In this document: one piece after another, positions 45,998-58,551 of the stretch
Numbering within the stretch: position 1 is the stretch's first letter
Layout: each line of letters opens with the position of its first letter
DNA from: Chiridota heheva
Lineage: Eukaryota > Echinodermata > Holothuroidea > Apodida > Chiridotidae
Length of the DNA stretch: 64,000 nt
Direction of reading: 5' to 3'
Assembly: GCA_020152595.1 (NCBI GenBank)
Contig: JAIGNY010001798.1
Location: 452,501 to 516,500 of the forward strand
Translations under genes and position numbers: made by a program
The notes under the pieces: model-generated
The model's database searches: none
Told to the model about the DNA's origin: nothing
Seen by the model: only the letters and a program-made list of their open reading frames with translations

Positions 45998-48900
45998 AAT
46001 TGGGAATGACTTGTATGCTGCACTTTATATAATTGGGAATGACTTGTATGCTGCACTTCATATAATTGGGAATGACTTGTATGCTGCACTTCATATAATT
46101 GGGAATGACTTGTATGCTGCACTTCATATAATTGGGAATGACTTGTATGCTCATATATATAATTGGGAATGCACTCACTTCATATAATTGGGAATGACTT
46201 GTATGCTGCACTTTGTATAATTGGCTGCACTTCATATAAATGACTTGTATGCTGCACTTCATATAATTGGGAATGACTTGTATGCTGCAATTTATATAAT
46301 TGGGAATGTATGCTGCACTTCATATAATTGGGAATGACTTGTATGCTGCACATATAATTGGGAATGACTTGTATGCTTCATTCATATAATTGGGAATGAT
46401 ATAATTGGGAATGACTTGTATGCTTCACTCATATAATTGGGAATGACTTGTATGCTTCATGCTTCATATAATTGGGAATGACTTGTATGCTGCACTTCAT
46501 ATAATTGGGAATGACTTGTATGCTGCACTTCATATAATTGGGAATGACTTTATGCTGCACTTCATATAATTAGGAATGACTTGTATGCTGCACTTCATAT
46601 AATTGGGAATGACTTGTATGCTGCACTTCATATAATTGGGAATGACTTGTATGGGAACCTCATATAATTGGGAATGACTTGTATGCTTCACCTCATATAA
46701 TTGGGAATGACTTGTATGCTGCACTTCATATACTAATTGGAATGACTTGTATGCTGCAATTCATATATTCAGGAATGACTTGTATGCTTCACCTCATATA
46801 ATTGGGAATGACTTGTGCACTTCATATAATTGGGAATGATGCTGCACTTCATATAATTGGGAATGACTTGTATGCATATAATTGCACTTTGTATAATTGG
46901 GAATGACTTGTATGCTTCACTTCATATAATTGGGAATGACTTCATATAATTGGGAATGACTTGTATGCTTCACTTCATATAATTGGGAATGACTTGTATG
47001 CTGCACTTCATATAATTGGGAATGAACTTGTATGCTGCACTTCATATAATTGCACTTCATATAATTGGGAATGACTTGTATGCTTCACTTCATATAATTG
47101 GGAATGACTTGTATGCTTCACTTCATATAATTGGGAATGACTTGTATGCTGCACTTCATATAATTGGGAATGACTTGTATGCTTCACTTCATATAATTGG
47201 GAATGACTTGTATGCTGCACTTCATATAATTGGGAATGACTTGTATGCTGCACTTCATATAATTGGGAACGACTTGTATGCTGCACTTCATATAATTGGA
47301 AACGACTTGTATGCTGCACTTCATAATATTAGGAATGACTTGTATTCTGCACTTCATATAATTGGGAATGACTTGTATGCTGCACTTCATATAATTGGGA
47401 ATGACTTGTATGCTTCACTTCATATAATTAGGAATGACTTGTATGCTGCAATTCATATAATTGGGAATGACTTGTATGCTTCACCTCATATAATTAGGAA
47501 TGACTTGTATGCTGCACTTCATATAATTAGGAATGACTTGTATGCTGCACTTCATATAATTAGGAATGACTTGTATGCTGCAATTCATATAATTGGGAAT
47601 GACTTGTATGCTGCACTTCATATAATTGGGAATGACTTGTATGCTGCACTTCATATAATTAGGAATGACTTGTATGCTGCACTTCATATAATTGGGAATG
47701 ACTTGTATGCTGCACTTCATATAATTAGGAACGACTTGTATGCTGCACTTCATATAATTGGGAACGACTTGTATGCTGCACTTCATATAATTGGGAATGA
47801 CTTGTATGCTGCAATTTATATAATTGGGAATGACTTGTATGCTGCACTTTGTATAATTGGGAATGACTTGTATGCTGCACTTTGTATAATTAGGAACGAC
47901 TTGTATGCTTCACCTCATATAATTGGGAATGACTTGTATGCTGCACTTCATATAATTGGGAATGACTTGTATGCTGCAATTTATATAATTGGGAATGACT
48001 TGTATGCTGCACTTCATATAATTGGGAATGACTTGTATGCTGCAATTTATATAATTGGGAATGACTTGTATGCTGCACTTCATATAATTGGGAATGACTT
48101 GTATGCTGCACTTTGTATAATTGGGAATGACTTGTATGCTGCACTTCATATAATTGGGAATGACTTGTATGCTGCAATTTATATAATCGGGAATGACTTG
48201 TATGCTGCACTTCATATAATTGGGAATGACTTGTATGCTTCACTCCATATAATTGGGAATGACTTGTATGCTTCACCTCATATAATTGGGAATGACTTGT
48301 ATGCTTCACTTCATATAATTGGGAATGACTTGTATGCTGCACTTCATATAATTGGGAATGACTTGTATGCTTCACTTCATATAATTAGGAACGACTTGTA
48401 TGCTGCACTTCATATAATTGGAAATGACTTGTATGCTGCACTTCATATAATTGGGAACGACTTGTATGCTTCACCTCATATAATTGGGAATGACTTGTAT
48501 GCTTCACCTCATATAATTGGGAATGACTTGTATGCTTCACTTCATATGATTGGGAATGACTTGTATGCTTCACTTCATATAATTAGGAACGACTTGTATG
48601 CTGCACTTCATATATTCAGGAATGACTTGTATGCTTCACCTCATATAATTGGGAATGACTTGTATGCTGCACTTCATATAATTGGGAATGACTTGTATGC
48701 TGCACTTTGTATAATTGGGAATGACTTGTATGCTGCACTTCATATAATTGGGAATGACTTGTATGCTGCACTTCATATACTTTGGAATGACTTGTATGCT
48801 GCAATTCATATATTCAGGAATGACTTGTATGCTTCACCTCATATAATTGGGAATGACTTGTATGCTGCACTTCATATAATTGGGAATGACTTGTATGCTG

Positions 48901-51635
48901 CACTTTGTATAATTGGGAACGACTTGTATGCTTCACCTCATATAATTGGGAATGACTTGTATGCTTCACTTCATATAATTGGGAATGACTTGTATGCTGC
49001 ACTTCATATAATTGGGAATGACCTGTATGCTGCACTTCATATAATTGGGAATGACTTGTATGCTTCACCTCATATAATTGGGAATGACTTGTATGCTGCA
49101 CTTCATATAATTGGGAATGACTTGTATGCTGCACTTTGTATAATTGGGAACGACTTGTATGCTTCACCTCATATAATTGGGAATGACTTGTATGCTTCAC
49201 TTCATATAATTGGGAATGACTTGTATGCTGCACTTTGTATAATTGGGAAAGACTTGTATGCTTCACTTCATATAATTAGGAATGACTTGTATGCTTCACT
49301 TCATATAATTGGGAATGACTTGTATTCTTCACTTCATATAATTGGGAATAACTTGTATGCTGCACTTCATATAATTGGAAACGACTTGTATTCTTCACTT
49401 CATATAATTGGGAATGACTTGTATGCTGCACTTTGTATAATTAGGAATGACTTGTATGCTGCACTTTATATAATTAGGAACGACTTGTATGCTTCACCTC
49501 ATATAATTAGGAATGACTTGTATGCTGCACTTCATATAATTGGGAATGACTTGTATGCTGCACTTCATGGGAATGACTTGTATGCTTCACCTCATATAAT
49601 TAGGAATAACTTGTATGCTTCACCTCATATAATTGGGAATGACTTGTATGCTTCACCTCATATAATTAGGAATGACTTGTATGCTGCACTTCATATAATT
49701 GGGAATGACTTGTATGCTGCACTTCATATAATTGGGAATGACTTGTATGCTTCACTTCATATAATTGGGAATGACTTGTATGCTGCACTTCATATAATTA
49801 GGAATGACTTGCATGCTGCACTTCATAAAATTGGGAATGACTTGTATGCTTCACTTCATATAATTGGGAATGACTTGTATGCTGCACTTCATATAATTGG
49901 GAATGACTTGTATGCTTCACCTCATATAATTGGGAACGACTTGTATGCTGCACTTCATATAATTAGGAATGACTTGTATGCTGCACTTTGTATAATTAGA
50001 AATGACTTGTATGCTGCACTTTATATAATTAGGAACGACTTGTATGCTTCACCTCATATAATTAGAAATGACTTGTATGCTGCACTTCATATAATTAGGA
50101 ATGACTTGTACGCTGCACTTCATATAATTGGGAATGACTTGTATGCTTCACTTCGTATAATTGGGAATGACTTGTATGCTGCACTTCATATAATTAGGAA
50201 TGACTTGTATGCTGCACTTCATATAATTGGGAATGACTTGCATGCTGCACTTCATATAATTGGGAATGACTTGTATGCTGCACTTCATATAATTGGGAAT
50301 GACTTGTATGCTGCACTTCATATAATTGGGAATGACTTGTATGCTGCACTTCATATAATTGGGAATGACTTGTATGCTGCACTTCATATAATTAGGAATG
50401 ACTTGTATGCTGCACTTCATATAATTGGGAATGACTTGTATGCTTCACTTCATATAATTGGGAATGACTTGTATGCTGCACTTCATATAATTGGGAATGA
50501 CTTGTATGCTTCACCTCATATAATTGGGAATGACTTGTATGCTTCACTTCATATAATTGGGAATGACTTGTATGCTTCACCTCACATAATTGGGAATGAC
50601 TTGTATGCTGCACTTCATATAATTGGGAATGACTTGTATGCTGCACTTTGTATAATTGGGAATAACTTGTATGCTGCACTTCATATAATTGGGAATGACT
50701 TGTATGCTTCACTTCATATAATTGGGAATGACTTGTATGCTGCACTTCATATAATTGGGAATGACTTGTATGCTTCACCTCATATAATTGAGAATGACTT
50801 GTATGCTTCACTTCATATAATTGGGAATGACTTGTATGCTGCACTTCATATAATTGGGAATGACTTGTATTCTTCACCTCATATAATTGGGAATGACTTG
50901 TATGCTGCACTTCATATAATTGGGAATGACTTGTATGCTGCACTTCATATAATTAGGAATGACTTGTATGCTGCACTTCATATAATTGGGAATGACTTGT
51001 ATGCTTCACTTCATATAATTGGGAATGACTTGTATGCTTCACTTCATATAATTGGGAATGACTTGTATGCTGCACTTCATATAATTGGGAATGACTTGTA
51101 TGCTTCACCTCATATAATTGAGAATGACTTGTATGCTTCACTTCATATAATTGGGAATGACTTGTATGCTTCACTTCATATAATTGGGAATGACTTGTAT
51201 GCTTCACTTCATATAATTGGGAATGACTTGTATGCTTCACTTCATATAATTAGGAATGACTTGTATGCTGCACTTCATATAATTGGGAATGACTTGTATG
51301 CTTCACTTCATATAATTGGGAATGACTTGTATGCTTCACCTCATATAATTGGGAATGACTTGTATGCTTCACCTCATATAATTGGGAATGACTTGTATGC
51401 TTCACCTCATATAATTGGGAATGACTTGTATGCTTCACCTCATATAATTGGGAATGACTTGTATTCTTCACTTCATATAATTGGGAATAACTTGTATGCT
51501 TCACTTCATATAATTGGGAATGACTTATATGCTTCACCTCATATAATTGGAAATGACTTGTGTGCTTCACCTCATATAATTGGAAATGACTTGTGTGCTT
51601 CACCTCATATAATTGGGAATGACTTGTATTAGGTT
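45998..51635. repeat. Satellite array, 33-bp unit, about 170 copies, in TRAPPC12 intron
   Basis: Unit ATAATTGGGAATGACTTGTA then TGCTGCACTTCAT, with variants TGCTTCACCTC, TTAGGAATG and CAATTTAT. The left 1 kb (46000-47020) is more broken. From 47016 to 51632 no unit breaks the 33-bp phase, which creates a 1,538-codon plus-strand frame reading LHIIGNDLYAA repeated. That frame runs antisense to TRAPPC12 inside an intron and I do not call it a gene. Confidence 0.97.
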
Positions 51636-52233
51636 CAAGTGCATGTTGCTTCACTCCATATAATGTAGCCTTAACACAACTCCAAGCTTCAGATTCTTCA
51701 AAACACAAAAGGAGATAAATAGTTCAATAAAACCCTAAGTAAATAGACTAAAAACCATTTTAAAGCTTCTTGAAGTTTTTGATTTTGAAATTATTTGTGA
51801 TTGTGTTCTGGCATAACTTTTTTTCTTTTCTTTATGAAGCTATAACTTTTCTTTATGAACGTATAACTTTTCTGCAACAATGTTTAAAAGGGTTGTAGGA
51901 GAAGACACTTTGGATGTCATCTATACCCCATGTAAAAAAATATCCTTACAAATTTCATTCAATGTATCAATTTTCAAATAAATCAAATTAAAGAAGGAAA
52001 CATAACAATAAAACATCACTAATTTTTAATACATACAAAATGCCTCAAATTATTATCAGCCACAACTAAATTGGATGTTTTTAAAGTTAAAGACTGCTCT
52101 GCTCACAATGCTATGCTTCACTTGATGGGTACTGTCCATATTAACAGAACAATACATTCAACTCATGTTATAATTACATTTACAAAGGGGTAAAGAAACT
52201 TGTTGCTGGTAAGACTAAAGACTTCTCTCTCAC
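51636..52233. other. TRAPPC12 intron sequence, no feature seen
   Basis: AT-rich intron DNA between the 33-bp array and the next exon. Nothing is recognised. Confidence 0.4.
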
Positions 52234-52307
52234 CTTCATAGAAAGCAAGCAGTTTCCAATCGAGTACTGCACCCGGATCTCCCTCGTTGTCCACAATGAC
52301 AGAGAAG
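52234..52307 (-). CDS. TRAPPC12: TRAPPC12 coding exon
   Basis: Acceptor GTTATTACAG ends at 52308 and donor GTGAGA starts at 52233. After two bases that complete an alanine codon it encodes SLSLWTTREIRVQYSIGNCL then LSMK. This matches the RQASxRLW...YSxGNCLLxMK stretch that precedes the DY TPR exon in TRAPPC12. The exon is 74 bp and ends in phase 0. Confidence 0.93.
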
Positions 52308-52371
52308 CTGTAATAACAAACAGTGAAAAATGTCAAAAAATAATGAAAAAGAAAAAAAAAGAAAATATCAA

Positions 52372-52830
52372 CCCTTACTCTACCAAGGGTATCTTGAACA
52401 TAAGTGTGGTTGTAGGAAACTTTTTAGAAAGAGGGCTTTGTCACAAATTTCTCTTCCTTTTCTACTGTTACAAGTTTATAATGAATGAAAGCTAAGACTG
52501 ATCTTTACATTAATACATAATTTTCCAGTCAAACATGCAAATATTATGTACATCATGTCACTAATTTGCATATCTGGTGTCAAAAACTGCTATCTTTAGG
52601 ACATTTTGCTTTCTTGTGGCTAATGACACTTGAAAATTGTCCTGTCACTTGATACCCCTTTTATAAACCCACACACACACAAAAAAAAACATTCTGAAAC
52701 GGATTTAATGGGGTACTTTCAAATGATACTGAATTCACCACTATATGATTTTGGTATGGTCCCAAGATATTTATTTTCTGAAACTGGTACGTAAAAATGC
52801 TGAATAATTCAGCATCTGGTAGTTTGAGGG
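52372..52830. mobile_element. piggyBac-like MITE, 459 bp
   Basis: Left end CCCTTACTCTACCAAGG preceded by TCAA; right end CTGGTAGTTTGAGGG followed by TTAA (52831-52834). The ends resemble those of the 2.66-kb element at 36239-38894. Interior motifs are shared in inverted orientation: CTAATTTGCATAT, and a TAGCCACAAG segment next to a GACAATT segment. One target copy is mutated (TCAA), so it is older. No coding sequence. Confidence 0.7.
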
Positions 52831-53089
52831 TTAAAAGTATGCTGGTCAAAAAAATAATGAAAAATACAAAAAAGGCAATATAACAAAGTATGCACAAAAT
52901 CAGATTAGTATATTCTTTCGTCAAAATGGGACAAAAATGTTATCCTATCAAATAGAAGCAAAATTTCTTGTTTCATTCTGGTAACTGAAAACTATTTTTT
53001 GACTGGCTCCTAGCTTAATTGCAACATTCTTGGGTAACATTTTGAAAGTAGAAAGATGCAGAAGGGTCATGTGATGAAAGGGATTGTAA

Positions 53090-53550
53090 GCTGAGGAAGC
53101 AGGGACAGTATGGCCCCTTGAGAAGAATTCACCTTCCCAGTTTTATACTTCCTGCCCACTTTGGAGGTAAAATGTAAAAGCTATTGAAATTGAATTTTAA
53201 AAAAAATATTGAGATTTTTGGTCAAAGTTGGCAAAACTGCCTAATAAATGAAGGAAGTTTCTCAAAAATGAAAAAAAAATGTATGGAAATGAAGAAAATT
53301 TTCCAAAAATTAGCCAAAACCTTCCTGAAAATGAGCAAAATTTCACAATAATTTCAGGGAATTTTCCGAAAATTGACAAAAACTTGAATTGAAGAAATTG
53401 GCAAAAACTTGAATTGAAGATTTCCGAAAATGAAGGAAAATTTAAGGATATGAACCTGAAAATTGGAGATTTCCTGATTAGCAGTAACTTGAATGTTGAT
53501 AAAAAAAATTACATAGCAGTGCAACTTAGCCGCTTGTAGCCGGGATATTT
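53090..53550. repeat. Dispersed repeat, copy 2
   Basis: Head CAGTATGGCCCCTTGAGAAG with AATTCACCTTC, then degenerate A-rich units (GAAGAAAATTTTCC, ATTTCCGAAAATGAAGG), ending TTCCTGATTAGCAGTAAC. The order is the same as at 9568-10400. Confidence 0.55.
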
Positions 53551-53639
53551 TTTGGGTTTTGCTTCCCTAAATAGGAAGCCCTTCCTATACCTTGCCTGCT
53601 TGTTAGATGAAAGGGAAGATGGGAGGAGATGACAAAGAA

Positions 53640-53709
53640 AGAGATGGTATAAATGGATAGATTCCAAGTTGGTATAAAGTTGAGTACAGCACCATAGTAC
53701 AGGCAAATT
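53640..53709. repeat. Dispersed repeat fragment flanking an unidentified insertion (left side)
   Basis: GAGATGGTATAAATGG through GAGTACAGCACCATAGTACA and GGCAAAT. A near match occurs in the same orientation at 58660-58720 (GAGTACAACACCATAGTACA, GGCAAAT). Confidence 0.75.
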
Positions 53710-53782
53710 TACCCCGCTAAGTGTAGCAGGATATTTACAAGAGTTATACTTACATTCCATGCAATAAATATGCAATCTGGTC

Positions 53783-53876
53783 CAATGACCTGATTCTAAT
53801 GCACTTCTAACCGACCTTAAAAACGTAGTTACCAGCCCAGCCCTAACCTCCATAATACCTCTAACATCCCTCACTT
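53783..53876. repeat. Left arm of a ~90-bp inverted repeat
   Basis: TGACCTGATTCTAATGCACT through AACATCCCTCACTT. It pairs with 58461-58551 on the opposite strand with few mismatches. Confidence 0.9.
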
Positions 53877-54539
53877 AACATTACACTGAGGCCTGAACAA
53901 GAGGGGAGGCGGGCCAAGACCCATGAAAGGTAAGTATAACTCTCGTAATTACCCCCGCTACGCTTTAGCAGGATAAATTTACTTCAAGTTATATCTTACC
54001 TTCCATGCTATAAATATGCAATCAGATTGCAACCGAGGAATGGAAGGGAGTTCAGGTCGAAGCCCAATTTTAATAAGGCTGATCCAAATACTTGCACTAG
54101 TTTTATCCTACTTCAAGGATTAGATCTTATCCTTTTAAGGATGAAAAACCTCTGAATAGGGATTACTAAACCATAGTAAATAACTCCCTAGTTAGTCAAA
54201 CCGAGCAGATCACTACCCATCACCAGTAACTGAAGCAATCACCACATGAACCTGTGTTAGAAGATAACTCGGAAAACATGCCAATCAAGAGAGCGATCGG
54301 ACACATTATAAACATCATAGTAGTGTCTAAAATAACGCAACAAAACTCACGAGTTCGTCCACGAGACGGAACCGGTTAGTAAATACACGATTGGGAACGA
54401 TTGCCCACCGTAGATGTAAGACCTTGCTGGTGTGAGTCTAGGTTGGCTACAAATAAACTGATGAGTAAATCTGGCTGGTCGTAGAGACCTGCGTGGTTGA
54501 AAAAGTACAGACAACACAACGTTGTGGTCTGACTGGTAC

Positions 54540-57010
54540 TATTAACCCTGGTTAACGAGTTAAACGTAGCCTTATACTAAATGGGCTGCTAACCCCGTAA
54601 GGCTTTGAGCTGTGGGATAGTTATGCGTCGCAAGACCGCAGAGGCGTAAGCCATTGGCTATGGGCCTGGAGATAACTAGCACCATACATAAAACAAAATG
54701 TTAACTAATGAAAGTCCATTTGCCTTAAAAGATTAATCAAAATGGTGTTATAATGTGACCGTAAGCAATACGAGCCGTTATGTTAAACAAGTTCTTGCAA
54801 CAGTGGGAGCGTGGAGCCGGTGGCTACAGCCTGTCCGGTTACGAACTTAGTTAAGCTATTTTAATATCTCCTTAACATACGTCATATACTATACAGGTCG
54901 TTAACGTATAGAAGTTACAAACATTCCGATATAGTGTTTAACGTGCGCCGTATACTATATGGGCGGTCAACGTTGGACAGGTTGTTGCACCCGTGGAACT
55001 GTGTAGCCGGTGGCTGTAGTTCATCCAGTTATAGACTTCGTTAACTTGTTTTAGAGTCTTGTTAATGTACCACGTATGCTACATGGGCTGTTAACATAAA
55101 CCTAGGTCATTAAACTTAGTAAATTACTAAAAAGATGTTAACGTCCTGCATATACTATACGCGCTGTCAACTTGGAAAGACTGTTGCAGTTGCGGAACCG
55201 CGTTGCCTCTGGTTACTCATATTAGCATCTTAACTTGTGTTGATTAGATATGGCGTTAACATATGGCGTATGATATACGGGCCATTAACTTTGGAAGGTT
55301 GTAACAGCCTTGGGACTGCGGAGCCGAAGGCTACGGATATGGAGAAAAGTAATACTGTGCGCTGTATGGGTAGTTAACTAACAAGCCGCGAGCCGCGTAA
55401 ACTATACGTGCCGCTGTTTTTAACATCTACCCCAAACATGGGACTGTCTATCAAGCAGCTACCTATGCTAAAAAAAAACTAACTTTAAAATTTCAAAAGG
55501 AAGGGGGGTTAACGTACTATGCATACCGTACGAGCCGTTCCCCCAATCACTGGGGTTGAATTCATGATAGTGTTAACATACTGTGTATACTATATGAGTT
55601 GTTAACTCAGTTAAATACAAATCGCCATGGAGCCATGAAGTTAGTGGCAATGTGGGGGGGACTACTAATATACTTAGTATGCGTCCCTGTTAAGTATCAT
55701 AGAACCGCATGGATCTAAGATACCGTCAACCTGTACGTATGTTCTACAAGCCATCTACCCAGTTTACCTATGTTCACTTCGGAGCTACAAAGCTAGTGGC
55801 TATGTGAGGGAGACTACTGTCGTACTCGTACGTGTCCCTATCGGAATAGCTATCAGTAATAGTGAACCGCCTGGATTTACAGCAGAGTTCACGTGCTACG
55901 TAAGCTATACGAGCTGTTAATTCTGTTCGCTTCTATTTACCACAGAGCTACGAAGTTGGTGGCTACGTGTGGGGGACTACAGACGTACTCAGTACACGTA
56001 TCGGTAAAAATAACGGCCACGGAAGTCTGTAGCTAATGGCTACTGGCTGCTTTACCATACAGCTGTGCTGCTGGTGGGTACACTTCCGGGTTTAATGCAT
56101 GCTGTACGTTCCCGTGTAGGTCCTGTGGGGCCATAAGGGCCTGTTTACCGGAGCCATATGGACCCGTAAAGTTTAGCTATGGAACCGTACAAGTCCATTC
56201 AGTGGACCCATAAAGCCGTGGCACAGACCCGTGAAACTGTTTAATGGAGCTGTATGGACCCGTTCAATAGACCCGTAAAGCCGTGGCACTTCCAGATTTA
56301 TCATACAACCTTGGCAAGGTTGTAACAACCTTCGGAATGTGGAGCCGATGACTACGGATGTGGAGAAAACTAATACCGCACACTGTATGGGTAGTTAACT
56401 AACAAGCTGTGAAGCCGCGAGCCACGTGAAACTGCTTAATGAAGGCGTTAATGTATAGCATAAACTATACATGTCGCTGTCTTTAACAGCTACCCCAATC
56501 ATGGGACTGTCTATCAAGTGGCCACCTATGCCAAAAAAACTAACTTACGTGGAGTTAAATTCTAAAGGGGGGTTAACATACTACGCATACCATACGAGCC
56601 GTTAACCCGATCACTGGGGTTGAATTTACAATAGTATTAACGCACTATTTATACTGTACGTTATCCTGTTCAAAAAACTATGGAGCCGCATGAACCCGTT
56701 CACCGGAGCCGCATAGCTTGGATACGGAGCCGTATGGACCCGTGCAATGAACCTGTATGGAGCCGTCAGGCCGTATCATGGGCCTGTGAAGCTGTGTCGT
56801 GGGGCTGTAAGGACCCGCACGGAGACGTTCACCGGAGCCGTATCGCTTGGATACGGAGCCATGTGGACCTGTAAAGTATGGATACGGATCCGTATGGACC
56901 TGTGCAATGGACCAGATGGAGTCGTAAAGCCGTATCAGAGACCCGTATGGAGCCATAAACCCGTGCTGTGGCGTGCCATAAGGACCCGTATGGACCCGTG
57001 GAAGTAATCT
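54540..57010. repeat. Degenerate GC-richer repeat region inside the unidentified insertion
   Basis: Unlike all neighbouring DNA, this part is rich in CG dinucleotides and short recurrent phrases. GTTAAC-type blocks with TATACTATACGAGC or close forms recur near 54895, 54950, 55140, 55510, 55575, 56450, 56575 and 56640. GGAGCCGTATGGACCCGT-type phrases cluster at 56150-57005. GCTACGAAGTTGGTGGCTAC-type phrases recur at 55300-56000. There is no convincing open frame. Short frames over 56678-57007 follow the repeats. Confidence 0.7.
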
Positions 57011-57039
57011 AATGGCTCTACAGCGAGCCGTAAAATTAA

Positions 57040-58460
57040 CTTGTAACTCACATAGAACGCCGCCCTTTGTGGCCCTACCATTCCCTACACAAAAACGTGG
57101 TCCACAGCAATGTAATAAGGAGTCACCCCACTACTACCTGCACCCCACTGACTCAGTATCATTGAGACGTGGGTGGTAGTACTGCATAGTTTATTCTAAA
57201 TTACGTCGTTAAGACGCAACTTAGCTAATCAATATAGTCCGACAGACATCTGCCCGCGGCCCTGCTGACTCAGTAGCGTCAAGTCAGGGGGCCCCAGTGG
57301 GTAAGTCAGTATAAGTTAACAAAGTAGATTACTGCCTCAGGCCTCCTCAGCTCAGTAGCATCAAGCCGTTTGTCGTGGCGTAAGCAGAAAACTCTGGACT
57401 TTATTGATACGATATATTTCACGTGAAGCGCCTCTTGACGTCTAAAAATAATTATATGTATATATAAATATATACTTACACCAAAGCTCCCATATGGGGG
57501 ATGTACCTACTATCCTTAAGCGGGTGAAACAAGACTGGAAGATGTCAAATATAATATGAGGTCAGCCACAGTGATTTAGTACACCAGAAAAAAGAATCAG
57601 GACTTAAATCTGAAAAAAGTTTGAAACCCGAGAAATGCACGAAATGTAAAATCTTTAGACGCACAAGGGTAGCGTAGAAAACACAAACCACTGTGATCTT
57701 GGTGTCTGTGGAGATAAAAAGCGAAGGTGAATTCTTTCTGAAAGGGGCTCAAGGGAGACCCACTTGGGGTCTCTCCAGCATCCCCTTAATTGAGTTTATG
57801 AATTTAAAACTTTGTCTTAATTATATGCTAAAGGTATGAACTCATGCTCTGTATGGTAAAATAAAATAATATATAGGCTCTCTTGTAATAACTGTAGCTC
57901 CTTGGAGCTGGTTGAAGCTGACTCATCACTCATCCTGTGGTGACGTTGACTTGTTGCCCCTGCACCAACATCAAAACAAGAAGTTGGCCTAATGCATACC
58001 AGAACCTGTACTGAAGACATCCTAATATCTTAATACATATGCACTGTATAAAGCTAGGCTATCCTTGTGGTAGGGCGGGGACCTAGAGTGAAAAACACAT
58101 CAAGCCAAGAAAATGGGGTCCTTTAAACAAGCACACCAGGTGCTCTAGGGACTAAAAACACCCGCCGCGAGAGTGGGACTCTCTCAAACTAGCCTTTTTG
58201 TACAGATGGAAACAAAAACACTCTCTCTAACTTAAATGTTAGCTTAATGGGGAAAGTCCTGTGAGTCGGACCAAACTCTCCCGGTCCCATGGCCACCTCG
58301 CCTTACCTCAGGAGACTTGAAAAGACTAGAAGAAAATAGCAAACAACATAAAAACCTGCATAGCAGAAGCTGCAGATGAAAATTGTTAGAAAAAGGCAAA
58401 AATTTAAAGACATTTCTCGGCCAGTTCCAGCAATGTTGTGAAAGCAACGCGCTGAAAAGA
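57040..58460. other. Right part of the unidentified insertion
   Basis: Contains three related phrases (CTGACTCAGTATCATTGAGA near 57150, CTGACTCAGTAGCGTCAAG near 57265, CAGCTCAGTAGCATCAAG near 57350) and a CCCACTACTACCTGC/GTGGGTGGTAGTAC inverted pair near 57125-57185. A 67-codon minus-strand frame (57817-58020) has no recognisable domain and is not called. Confidence 0.45.
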
Positions 58461-58551
58461 AGTGAGGGATGTTAGAGGTATTATGGAGGTCAGGGTTGGG
58501 CTGGTAACTATGTTTTTAAGGTCGGTTAGAAGTGTTTTAGAATCAGGTCAT
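58461..58551. repeat. Right arm of a ~90-bp inverted repeat
   Basis: AAGTGAGGGATGTTAGAGGT through TTTTAGAATCAGGTCA, the inverted partner of 53783-53876. Confidence 0.9.

Larger units (their letters stand above)
53710..58550. mobile_element. Unidentified 4.8-kb insertion with inverted ends in TRAPPC12 intron
   Basis: The left part (53783-53876) and right part (58461-58551) are inverted copies of about 90 bp: TGACCTGATTCTAA and CCCAGCCCTAACCTCCATAA on the left, their complements on the right. The uninterrupted repeat family at 58710-58760 reads GGCAAATAAGAAC then AATCATATAG. Here GGCAAAT at 53709 and AATCATATAG at 58551 are separated by 4.84 kb, so the block looks inserted. The leftmost 70 bp (TTACCCCGCTAAGTGTAGCA...) recurs at 53948-54030. 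No recognisable transposase is present. Type unknown. Confidence 0.5.

Noticed and set aside
45786-46262. 158-codon minus-strand frame as a whole gene
   Set aside because: Only 45840-45938 is coding (TRAPPC12 exon). Both sides run into intron arrays across clear splice sites.
47016-51632. 1,538-codon plus-strand open frame
   Set aside because: It is the 33-bp array read in one frame (LHIIGNDLYAA repeated), antisense and intronic to TRAPPC12, with no non-repetitive domain.
56678-57007. Short open frames with MEPHEP/MAPYGS-type peptides
   Set aside because: They follow degenerate GGAGCCGTATGGACC-type repeats on both strands. No domain or start context.
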